This document shows, piece by piece, positions 12,193 to 24,200 of a stretch of DNA of 64,000 nt (position 1 is its first letter; every line of letters starts with the position of its first letter). The translations under genes were made by a program, and so were the position numbers. Under the pieces are notes generated by a model. It was given only the letters and a program-made list of their open reading frames with translations, was not told the origin of the DNA and made no database searches. The stretch is from Glandiceps talaboti (lineage: Eukaryota > Hemichordata > Enteropneusta > Spengelidae): the NCBI RefSeq assembly GCF_964340395.1, contig NC_135554.1, forward strand, positions 8,410,475 through 8,474,474, written 5' to 3'.

Positions 12193-13595
12193 AAGTTTTG
12201 CAATTCCAAAGTTTTATCATTTTCTAGCTCACCGTTTTCAGTACCTTTCTGCCATTTTTCACTGTAATAGAAAGGTGGAGTGCTTTGTTTAATCAATTTA
12301 ATACATTTAGTTCTGATCTTGCTGGTTATTAAAGCACCCCATTTTTATGCAAAACCAGACATGTCTGTGAATTGTGTTTTGCATATTTTTGTGTGGTGAT
12401 TATTTGTAAGAAGTTGTTTTTTGTGTGTAACAATTTAGCTGCATTATTATTTTAGCTTGAATTGAGGCATCTGTGAAAATCAAAAACAGCTACATTTGTA
12501 GACTAGACTGGGACAATGCCTACTGGTTACTTTATTAGTGACTCTGTGCAAGTCAGACAGTCACTGAACAATCATTGAAACTTAGTGTATGTCAGTCTCT
12601 GAATCCCAGTCTATGAATCCAGTTAAAAGAGTATGTGTTAGTTAATCAATGAAAATCGGTGTAAGACGGTTGCTGTATCCATTATGTAAAAAGTATATAT
12701 TATAGTCAGTCATTGATAATCATTGAAACTCTACCCATGTCAGTCACTGAACTGGATTAAAATGGCCATATGGATATGAGGATTAGCTATTTATTTTGGA
12801 TTTTAAATTTATAAAACAATGTGAAACAACATATGTTAAATCCTTTGTTTGTAACTCAAATTCTGAAAGATTAATAAATGTATAACATGTTTGTTATTGT
12901 ATGTACAATATCAAACTTTTTACACATTATTTTAGCTTTTTACAATGTAATGACTTACATAGACTTGGTCAGTATTATTTCACATTGAAGGAAGCCATGA
13001 TAACATTGTTTCATAAATTAACAATTCAAAATAAATCCTCATCCATGTATGGCCACTTTAAGGTAGTGTGTATGATTATAGACAAAAATAGCTTGACTGA
13101 AGAATTGAAGAGTCTTTTCCTGTGTATTTTAGTCACATCACTATAAAGCAGATATGTGTGTATGCTTTTCTTTAGTGCAATCATACCGTTTCCATGCTAT
13201 AAACAGTCTAGCATGTTCAAGGTAGTGGTAATCTGCTGTATTCAAAGAATTCTATAAGAAGAACCTATGGAAATCAAGATGGTGGACAATTTGAATTCAT
13301 ATGATTTATCCTCAGTATATTAGTGTGAGCAGCACATTCTACACTGTTGTTACAGTACTTTACTTGAGGATCTGTAGACTGAAAGATCCAGTCTTGTGTA
13401 AACTCCTTCATTACATCTGAATGGAATATTGAGTTGCTGCCCTGCAGCTTTATATCCTGAGAATTTGACATGTGTTACTGTTGTTGACTGTGAATGATCA
13501 TGTAATATTCTGATGTAATACTTACCTTGTTGGGTATGCAAGTTTTTTATATTAAAATATAATTTTCAATTTGATTTATTTCATGTTTCTATACA
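12193..13595. other. Intronic stretch, no gene seen
   Basis: It contains loosely repeated CAGTCACTGAA/AATCATTGAAAC phrases at 12555-12760 that look like a decayed tandem repeat. Otherwise nothing is recognised. Confidence 0.4.
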
Positions 13596-13596
13596 T

Positions 13597-13745
13597 TATG
13601 TAATGTAATGTAATGTAATGTAATGTAATGTAATGTAATGTAATGTAATGTAATGTAATGTACTGTAATGAAAGGTAATGTAATGTAATGTAATGTAATG
13701 TAATGTATGGGTGGGTGGGTGGGTGAATGGATGGATGGATGGATG
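13597..13745 (+). repeat. (TGTAA)n microsatellite followed by (GGGT)n and (GGAT)n
   Basis: About 22 pentamer copies of TGTAA run to about 13705, with two single-copy interruptions. They are followed by GGGT x4 and GGAT x5. Confidence 0.95.
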
Positions 13746-14329
13746 TACATAGGGATGTAGCTAATTTTAAATGTAGCCAGTAAAATGTGAAACATAGGCA
13801 GTACTATATTATCTAAGAGTGAGACCAATGATGGAAATATAGTGGTTGAAACAATGATTTTGTAGAGAAATCCGTAAAAAAGGAGTATACTAACCATGCA
13901 TCCACCTATGGACACATGCTCATATGTATAACTGTGTGTACATGTAAGTTAAGACAATGGGCCACACCACAAGTGAAAATAGAAAGTTAAAAGGAGATAA
14001 TGAGGGGTTATTTAGAACAACAACTACAACTGTGATTAACTAGAAATATTTATTTATAAGATGAACGCCTGGTGACTTACATTTCATCTTAGCTACTATG
14101 TCTACATACTGATGTGATAGGTGTTTAGTACTTTGGCCTTGTATATATTTCAAAACAACACAAATTAATAGGTATGCCCAATTTTATTCAAATATTGCTA
14201 CCCTTAGTTGACTCTAATTACTAAATGTGGGTCTCAAAATACAGTGGACTCAGGCATAGGTGGCCATTACTTATAAATTCCCAAAGATTTTTTTAATTCT
14301 TCATTCAGCCAAAGAGAATACAAGTGAGT

Positions 14330-14455
14330 GAGTAGGAGTCACTACACAAGTAATGAAAACAACCTCTATAAGGGCACGAGTGTCATCAGTCAGCCTGAAG
14401 AAGCATCCATGAAAGGATACAAAACTGAAGTGCAGTAGGATGAAACAGGATACTT
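14330..14455 (+). mobile_element. Possible Penelope-like element terminal remnant
   Basis: CCTGAAGAAGCATCCATGAA then AGGATACAAAAC has the form CTGANGA, a short stem (GCATCC/GGAT), then AAAAC. Penelope-like element ends commonly carry this type of block because they contain hammerhead-like motifs. The core GAAA is changed to AAAA, so no activity is expected. Assignment rests on this short motif only. Confidence 0.3.
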
Positions 14456-15339
14456 TGCCACAAACGATTCTAATTATGCTTTAAGCTAATCAAAAATTCA
14501 AGCCAAGTTTTGTCATTGCCAACAATACTTATTGAAATTTAGTAAATACTGTACATGTACCTTTCAACCAGACTGAATATAATACAGTCATTATTGTCGT
14601 GAAATTTAAGTCCGGTATAAAACTTCACCTTTTCATTATTAGCATCAATGGTTTAGTAAAAACAGTAAATTCTGTTGAGTCCGTCTCGGTGCATTTCTCA
14701 AATTATTAATCTCTATATATAAAGTCTCATTATCTCTGCATGAGAAATATCTGTACCACTGCACTGTCTGTGTTGAAATGGTGCGATGTCCCTCTTTTAA
14801 AGTCTCGGTGTCTATTAAACTCGCTACTGGTTTAATTTTATTGCTGGAAAATATGTAGAAGGGAACCTCTCTGATGTCCACTGAGTTTTTTTTCTGACCT
14901 CTGCATGGTTTGTTCATATCTTTCCATTCTGCCTGTGGATGGGGATTGTGACACTGTATGTCTCATGTGTAGAGAAGGAACTGGATTTGTCGAGTAATAC
15001 AACTTTGAAGGCTGACCTGTCAACATAAAACATCAAACAGAACAATGTTGAGTCATCATTTTTAATCTCAAAATGAACATGAAAAAAACACTCAACATAG
15101 GAACCAATAGTTGAAATTGGTGACAGAATAGCTATGTAATAGAGCCCTAAGAAATAATAAGGTGTGTGTGTGTGTGGGGGGGGGGGGGTACTTTTTCCAA
15201 ATGGGTCCTCAGGGAGGGCCATAGTTTAGAAAATGGAAATTGGTGTGAGGAGCAGAGTGGGTCTCACAGTAGTAATGGGGGAACAACATTACAAGATATT
15301 GGTAATAATGTGGTGGAGTTGAGATGTTGACCAATCAGC
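14456..15339. other. Intronic stretch, no gene seen
   Basis: Nothing recognised except (GT)6 followed by a G12 run at 15163-15188. Chance open frames occur on the - strand between 14645 and 15222. Confidence 0.4.
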
Positions 15340-15570
15340 CCTGGGGTTGTCAGTTGTGCACTCCATCTAGGCTTTGGTAGTTCCGGCCTTCAGCTCAGCC
15401 AATAGATCAAAACACAGGCTTTGATACAAACACAAACTGTGATGCCTTTAAAAATTATCAATGTGGTGGGATCTTACTACAGAAAAATTATCTGTTTCTA
15501 GTGAGATTGAACCCAGGACCTCCTGACGACTAATCTTGAGCTCTAACAACTATGCCACAGAGAGGCAGTT
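15340..15570 (-). mobile_element. tRNA-derived SINE
   Basis: On the - strand the head (about 15566 down to 15500) reads CTCTGTGGCATAGTTGTTAG followed by AGC, an A-box-like TAGTTGTTAGAGC. It then gives GGTTCAATCTC at 15513-15503, a B box. Spacing between the boxes is as in a tRNA. The sequence does not close into a tRNA cloverleaf and runs on into a non-tRNA body (CACTAGAAACAGATAATTTT onward to about 15340). I therefore call a SINE and not a tRNA gene. The body boundary is approximate. Confidence 0.65.
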
Positions 15571-16264
15571 AAAAATGTTTTTCATTAAAATCTTTTTACA
15601 GGGCATGGTCATTTGTTGGAGAAAGAAAATTGAGGGAGGGTCACTTTTTACATCCCCCCCGGCTAAAAAAAAAACATAAGTAGAATTACATGTTTCTCAA
15701 TTTTACAACTTTCAGTTTGGATATTATTGCTTGCATTACCTGCAATGAATGTAAAACATTTTGGAATTGAAAAATGAAAATAAACACTACTACAACTTTA
15801 CACTCTACAAAATGGAAAGGGAAATAACAACTCAAAATAACAACATTGGCATTTATCACTCATCATCATCATGTCCCTGTAAACAGATTCACTTGGCAGC
15901 TCAGTATCGCATGTATTAATCTCGTTACATTTTCACAGCTGGTTATCTGGGGACATGACCTTAAAAGTTCAAAAGGGTCAAGACAAAATTGTTGGTTCGA
16001 AAAAATAAAAACTTCCAAACACTATTTCACTTTCAGTCACTGATGACATTTATCATAATAATTTGTGTTATTTATCACTCAAACATTTGCCACTATTGCA
16101 CTCTGTACTGAGCCTCAGTATAATACTCGTGTAACTACACTAAAGTATGTGCAGACTATTCAACCAAAATTGTTGGGGCTGACAACTAACAGTTAAACAA
16201 AACACACAATTTAGTCAACATCAGGAATGTGCTAATGATTACAGTTTAAAGTCACTTGTGAGCT
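15571..16264. other. Intronic stretch, no gene seen
   Basis: AT-rich. There is a C7 run near 15653 and an A10 run just after it. The open frame at 15846-16043 has no recognisable motif. Confidence 0.4.
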
Positions 16265-16380
16265 TAGGGACCTGTCAGTTTCTTCAGCCTGGAAGGGGGG
16301 GGGGGGGATTCTTAAATTGGGCCGACAAAAAGTCACTGACCCCCTATCTGTAAAACCAAAAACAGGCTGACCCCCCGCCC

Positions 16381-16748
<368 letters not shown>

Positions 16749-16806
16749 TATTACGCTCTGCCACTGCGGTATAGAGCACTGTCTTAGCAGATTGATACTC
16801 ACCGAG

Positions 16807-16971
<165 letters not shown>

Positions 16972-18639
16972 GTTTAATAGCATCTTGACAGTGAAAGGTA
17001 TGGGAAAACTTTAGCAGGCAATATGTATATCTCATTGGGGGGGAGGGGGGTCCTATGGGGTCTATAAGCCCTGGAGGTTTTTTACTTACATCTTGACAGT
17101 AAGAGGGGAAGAGCTTGAGACTGGGATATGTCCATCTCATGTGGGGGGGGTGTCCAAGGGGGTCTCCCTCTAGAAGCCCTGGAGGATTTTTACTCTTATA
17201 AAAGCCATTTTTTAGGCTATTCAGACCCTTTCAAGCAATAACTCAATCCATGCTTTACAAGACAGTACCATCAAGTATCAGAAACTATTCTTTATAACTT
17301 ACATAGGGTTGAAATATGTTCTTAAAGTTAAACAGTTAAATGGCATCATTAAATAAATGTAGTAAAGGTCAGCACATCTACTGGTAGTATCATTGGTAGG
17401 GGAGATTTGGAGTTTAAGGCAATGTTAGACTACCTTGGCAAACATTTCACATCTTTAAAAGACAATATCATCTCAAATTACAATTGGGTGAAAATATTTA
17501 AGAAAAGTTCAATACCATTATGACAGGTTGTTGGTGCATCTGATTGTTGGTTGAATGCAAGAGTGGCCTCTGGGGGTGAGGGAGTCCTTGGGGTTTTCCC
17601 CCTGGCAGATCTGCAGTTTTTGCTTCTATTAAGACAATGTTTAGGTTATTCATTGCCTTTGAGGTAATATTTCCAAGCTTCGAATAGCTAACGTAAATGT
17701 AAGTTTTAAATGAGTTTCCCATGTCACATAAAAATGGCCCTGTAACATTGGTATAGTGGCATTAATATTGCATGTACAGTAAAGTCACTGGTATGTTAGA
17801 GAACTTTAGGAATTGTCATACCGAGTGTATAATAGAAACTGGAATCTGATGAGATGTGGTGATTTGTAGTGTCAATAACATGTAGTGTCCAAAATAGAAA
17901 GTGTATTAATCCCTTCTGACAAGTTCATAGTGACGAGTAAGGAACATTTTAGATTAACTTCTTTTATAAACTATCTATGAAGATTACCATTACAAAACCT
18001 TCAAGTTCACTTTTGCCCCAAAGTGCAATATAAGTGAAGCACTGATTGTGAAACAGCCAAGCATTTACATGACATGTTCTGTAACTAGTGTGGTAGCTAG
18101 GTAATACATGTATATGTATATTTATTGTTATGCGTGAACTAATAAGGAATATTAAAGAAATCATGTAAGAAACAGGGAGAAGAACAAATATTGACATGTA
18201 CCACATTTCAGACAAGGCTATATGCCATTGTAGAAAGAGGATTTTTTTCTTCCATCACAATCCAAAACACAATGACCCCCTATCCACAATTTTGAAAACA
18301 GCATGACCCCCCCCCCCCCACTGCCAATTTCAAAAACAGGGTGACCCCCTCCCCCCACCCCCAGGCCGAAGGAACTGACCGACCCCTTAATCCTATTCAA
18401 GAATGGTGATGGGTCATAAGTAATGGTGTTATTTGGTATTTACGATATTCAAAACTATTATCAATGCTGACGGTATATTTTGAATATGACGATGCCTGAA
18501 TAGAACTATTAGCTCACAAGTGACACTGACTGTGCTGTGTCACCGTGAACGTACACAGAACGATCGTCAGACAGTAATAATGGACGGGATCACAACAAAT
18601 AATTAAATAATAAATAGCGTATTGAATATTTAGATAAAG

Positions 18640-19176
18640 TTTAAATTTCTCTACCTGTGACAAAGTACATGTAATCTCCACAGACTAGACACGCGTGACG
18701 TATCCGATACTCTGTTGTTTCCTTCTCGAGATAAAGCGGTAAGCCATCATTAAGTCCTCTCTCCTCTCGGACAGCTCTGTTTGATCTCTTTCTCCAACAT
18801 ATTTAGAACGTATACTTTGGTTATATAACATTTACTTCCGCGTTTCCGGGTCAACATTGTGAGGACCCACCAGTCGATAGAGGCAGTACGCGCGTTGTCG
18901 AGTTTGCAGACATGAGAGTTGCCAGTAACGCATGTGACTGGTAAACAACGCCTGTGTCTGGTTTAATACATATTCGGGTTTACGCCTGCGCATTTTGCAC
19001 ACGTTACAATTTGTTTGTGTATATAGTTATTCACATCATGCACATGTGTCACTTGTACTTCACGTGCAGTGCTAGTGCTCCTTCAAGTCACAGAATTGTC
19101 TGTGTTCCAGTCTAGATGTATACATCGCGAGAGCGTAGTGTAGTGCAAGTGCGAACCAGAGGTGCGAACTTTCACG
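18640..19176 (+). promoter_or_regulatory. CpG-dense segment ending in a consensus donor: possible internal promoter and first exon
   Basis: Roughly 30 CpGs occur in 540 bp, several times the density of the flanks. It contains a CRE-like GCGTGACGTAT (18693 region), ACTTCCGCGTTTCCGG with ETS-type cores, a CACGTG E-box (about 19060) and ATCGCGAGAGCG. The segment ends at TTTCACG|GTAAGTT (donor at 19177), so a non-coding first exon is plausible. A transcript starting here would skip the RWD exons and enter the gene at 39774. Transcription is not demonstrable from sequence. Confidence 0.35.
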
Positions 19177-20085
19177 GTAAGTTGACCCCTGTTCTTTCAT
19201 CGACAAAAAATGTACATGTGTCACTATTATTAGAAAAACTATGCGTGTGTCTGGATCACAACAACTTGTAATTGTGTGCTAATAAGTATACACTATTCCA
19301 TGATGGCAATATTCTACTCTATTTCGACCGTAATACAAAACAATCAATATTGGCAGCTGAATATTCCGGAGCAATCGCCGGCAACGATAACTTTGAATAT
19401 TGTATATACCCAAATAACGTCATTATTTTGTATGATCATCATAGATAGCATTCTTGAATAGAATCTTAGCTCACGTCACAAGGGACTGATTCTCCATTGT
19501 CAGAAACGTTTCCCGTAATATCAAGCAGGACATGCAGTTTAGAAAGTAGTGTGTTTGTCGCTAGTATAGACCCATCCCTATGCATTGTCTCACTCTGAGT
19601 TGTAACACATAAACACAGATAAAGATAAGATAACGAGGTGTAACATTTATTATGCGTACATGATTATGAATGCATCTTTATGCTCAAAATACAATGTACA
19701 AAGCAATTGACACAAGTACAATTAACATTCTGTGGGTTTAAAATGGGCCATATAATGAGTTTTGAATAACACAGCTGTTGGAATGAACGATGTTTTGAAG
19801 AGAACCATGCAAGATTGTGTATACATAGACAGTTTTCTGAGCTTTCCTAGTGACTAGCATGAAGTTTAACAACAGACATTGATACTGGTAGTAGTACTGT
19901 ATTCTCAGCTGTGTCTACAGTCAGTCAATCTTTACATGCATGGTAAAGCATACAAAAATAACATGCAGAAATAAAATGATTAAAATATATTCTTTTAACC
20001 AACTGATGGAGCACTGTTTACATCGACTAGAAAGTTTCCAAGAGGAAGTCTATCATCTGAGGTCAAAATATGCAGAAACTGAATG
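19177..20085. other. Intronic stretch, no gene seen
   Basis: Unique-looking AT-rich sequence. The open frame at 19276-19461 shows no motif. Confidence 0.4.
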
Positions 20086-20089
20086 AAAA

Positions 20090-21280
20090 TTTGAATTATC
20101 TAATGAAAAAGAAGAAGAATAAGTGCCTTTCTTTAATTTGTATAATGAGAATAAAGCATGAAATGATGAAATTCATCTTCTACCGCATAATTTGACAAAA
20201 TTTAAAGATTCTTTCATCATGTACAGGAATCTTAGGAGTACACCATCTCCCCAACTCAATATAAATATTATAATCCAAAATTCTAAATTTAGTCACTAGT
20301 CTTCTACCAACTGGATTTTTAATTTGCAGAAGATGTTTCTCAAAACCAAAAGCTGTTTTAAATAATCTAAATGTTCTCATTTTGTTTTTATTAGTACTTT
20401 TTTCTTCTAATGTCATTATGTAATTCCCTGTACCATGATTACAAAATTCTAGACATAAGTCATAAAATTATGATGAACCTTCCTAGTATAATTAAACCTG
20501 CAAAGATTTGACCACACACTGTTCTCATTATATTTAACAAGTAAGTTTCTAATAATAAAATATAAATACCCCATGTTGAATAATACATAGAACAAATGTA
20601 GGCTGCTCACAATAAATTGTCCATCGACAATTAATCTATACCAATACTTTAACAGAAGTTTAATTACAGTGAAATTAGTGGGGAAATGACCTAATTCTCC
20701 AACAATACCACATCTTGATATCTTATAAGAAACCCAAAGTAGAAATCTATAAAAAGAAAAAAAAAACATCAACAAGAATCTGAAAATTTCTCAATTTCAT
20801 AACCCCAAACTTCACATCTGTAAGTCACAATAGCAACAATTAAACAATCAAAGAGATCTAAAGCCACATCAATAGAAATACTCTAGTTAGAAGAAATAGT
20901 TATACATGAACTTAAGAGAGCTCTCGTGGATTTAAACTTCAAGTTATTGAGGTTTTGTTTAAATTTACTGTTAGAAGAAATAATGATACCAAGAAACCAG
21001 TATTCTCTTAGGCTTACATTGTCGAGAGTAAAATTATAAAAAATAAAATTTGGATTTCCTGTATTTACATATGACCTTGATTTCTTAATGTTGATTATTA
21101 TTTTCTACTTTGTACAAAATAATGTAATTTAAATAAACAACTTTGCAACTCAACTTTAATTTCTAGTGGTAGAGACTCATCAGCATATAAAAGACAATTC
21201 AGAGACACACTTGTAAGTTTCACAGGGCTATCATTCTTGACAAAATAAGCTCTTTCCAAACTGGTGGATTCTAAATCAAC
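20090..21280 (-). pseudogene. 5'-truncated LINE relic (RT palm to C-terminus)
   Basis: On the - strand, broken frames read in order: LLYADE (a changed YADD box, about 21192-21175), LREYWFLGIII, CEVWGYEIEKF (about 20800), GELGHFPTNFTVIKLLLKYW (20449-20775 frame), then IELGRWCTPKIPVHDERI (20180-20416 frame). This succession, with the late GRW-x-x-P-K-x-P-V block followed by IxDExHF-like remnants, is the C-terminal half of LINE ORF2 proteins common in invertebrates. The YADD Asp is changed to Glu and there are frameshifts, so it is inactive. It differs in type from the relic at 6672-7485. Its 5' side is abruptly replaced by the 169-bp satellite. Confidence 0.8.
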
Positions 21281-21289
21281 TCTTTCCTT

Positions 21290-24200
21290 GTTTTTGACCT
21301 TCCTTTACCAATCTTAGACTAAAGTACTAAAATTTATTACAAAAATGTTCGCAATTTTCGTTTTAAACATGTACAAATGTAACTACATTTTTGTATGAGG
21401 CCAGACACCAGAGTTATACCTAGCCTTACAAACTATGCTCTATTCCAAATTCATTCATGCTACAACAACACTGTTACTGTTTCTCACCTACTTCTATCCA
21501 TCTTAGTCTAAACTATTAAAATTTATTAGAAAAATGTCCGCCATTTTGATTTTTAGCATGTAACTAGGAGACCAGACACCAGAGTTACCTAGACTTACAA
21601 ACTATGCTCTATTCCAAATTGATTCATGCTATAATAACACTGTCACTGTTTTTCACCTACTTCTATCCATCTTAGAGTAAACTACTAAAATTTATTAGAA
21701 AAATGTCCGCCATTTTGATTTTTAGCATGTAACTAGGAGACCAGACACCAGAGTTACCTAACCTTACAAACTATGCTCCTTTCCAAATTGAATCATGCTA
21801 CAATAACACTGTCACTGTTTTTCACCTACTTCTATCCATCTTAGACTAAACTACTAAAATTTATTAGAAAAATGTCCGCCATTTTGATTTTTAGCATGTA
21901 ACTAGGAGACCAGACACCAGAGTTACCTAGCCTTACAAACTATACTCCTTTCCAAATTGATTCATGCTACAACAACACTGTCACTGTTTTTCACGTATTT
22001 CTATCCATCTTAGACTAAACTACTAAAATTTATTAGAAAAATGTCAGCCATTTTGATTTTTAGCATGTAACTAGGAGACCAGACACCAGAGTTACCTAAC
22101 CTTACAAACTATGCTCCTTTCCAAATTGAATCATGCTACAACAACACTGTCACTGTTTCTCACCTACTTCTATCCATCTTAGACTAAACTACTAAAATTT
22201 ATTAGAAAAATGTCCCCCATTTTGATTTTTAGCATGTAACTAGGAGACCAGACACCAGAGTTACCTAACCTTACAAACTATGCTCCTTTCCAAATTGAAT
22301 CATGCTACAACAACACTGTCACTGTTTCTCACCTATTTCTATCCATCTTAGACTAAACTACTAAAATTTATTAGAAAAATGTCCGCCATTTTGATTTTTA
22401 GCATGTAACTAGGAGACCAGACACCAGTTACCTAACCTTACAAACTAAACTCCTTTCCAAATTGAATCATGCTACAATAACACTGTCACTGTTTTTCACC
22501 TATTTCTATCCATCTTAGACTAAACTACTAAAATTTGTTAGAAAAATGTCCGCCATTTTGATTTTTAGCATGTAACTAGGAGACCAGACACCAGAGTTAC
22601 CGTACCTAGCCTTACAAACTATACTCTTTTCCAAATTCATTCATGCTACAATAACACTGTCACTGTTTTTTACCTATTTCTATCCATCTTAGACTAATCT
22701 ACTAAAATTTATTAGAAAAATGTCAGCCATTTTGATTTTTAGCATGTAACTAGGAGACCAGACACCAGAGTTACCTAGCCTTACAAACTATACTCCTTTC
22801 CAAATTGAATCATGCTACAATAACACTGTCACTGTTTTTCACGTATTTCTATCCATCTTAGACTAAACTACTAAAAATTATTAGAAAAATGTCAGCCATT
22901 TTGATTTTTAGCATGTAACTAGGAGACCAGACACCAGAGTTACCTAACCTTACAAACTATACTCTTTTCCAAATTCATTCATGCTACAATAACACTGTCA
23001 CTGTTTTTCACCTATTTCTATCCATCTTAGACTAAACTACTAAAAATTAATAAGAAAAATGTCAGCCATTTTGATTTTTAGCATGTAACTAGGAGACCAG
23101 ACACCAGAGTTACCTAACCTTACAAACTATACTCCTTTCCAAATTGAATCATGCTACAATAACACTGTCACTGTTTTTCACGTATTTCTATCCATCTTAG
23201 ACTAAACTACTAAAAATTATTAGAAAAATGTCAGCCATTTTGATTTTTAGCATGTAACTAGGAGACCAGACACCAGAGTTACCTAACCTTACAAACTATG
23301 CTCCTTTCCAAATTCATTCATGCTATAATAACACTGTCACTGTTTTTCACCTATTTCTATCCATCTTAGACTAAACTACTATAATTTATTAGAAAAATGT
23401 CAGCCATTTTGATTTTTAGCATGTAACTAGGAGACCAGACACCAGAGTTACCTAACCTTACAAACTATACTCCTTTCCAAATTGAATCATGCTACAATAA
23501 CACTGTCACTGTTTTTCACGTATTTCTATCCATCTTAGACTAAACTACTAAAATTTGTTAGAAAAATGTCCGCCATTTTGATTTTTAGCATGTAACTAGG
23601 AGACCAGACACCAGAGTTACCTAACCTTACAAACTATACTCCTTTCCAAATTGAATCATGCTACAATAACACTGTCACTGTTTTTCACCTATTTCTATCC
23701 ATCTTAGACTAAACTACTAAAATTTGTTAGAAAAATGTCAGCCATTTTGATTTTTAGCATGTAACTAGGAGACCAGACACCAGAGTTACCTAGCCTTACA
23801 AACTATACTCTTTTCCAAATTCATTCATGCTACAATAACACTGTCACTGTTTTTCACGTATTTCTATCCATCTTAGACTAAACTACTAAAATTTATTAGA
23901 AAAATGTCCGCCATTTTGATTTTTAGCATGTAACTAGGAGACCAGACACCAGTTACCTAACCTTACAAACTAAACTCCTTTCCAAATTGAATCATGCTAC
24001 AATAACACTGTCACTGTTTTTCACCTATTTCTATCCATCTTAGACTAAACTACTAAAATTTGTTAGAAAAATGTCCGCCATTTTGATTTTTAGCATGTAA
24101 CTAGGAGACCAGACACCAGAGTTACCGTACCTAGCCTTACAAACTATACTCTTTTCCAAATTCATTCATGCTACAATAACACTGTCACTGTTTTTTACCT

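Noticed and set aside
15340-15570. tRNA gene on the - strand
   Set aside because: A and B boxes are present, but no complete cloverleaf closes and a non-tRNA body follows; called a SINE instead.
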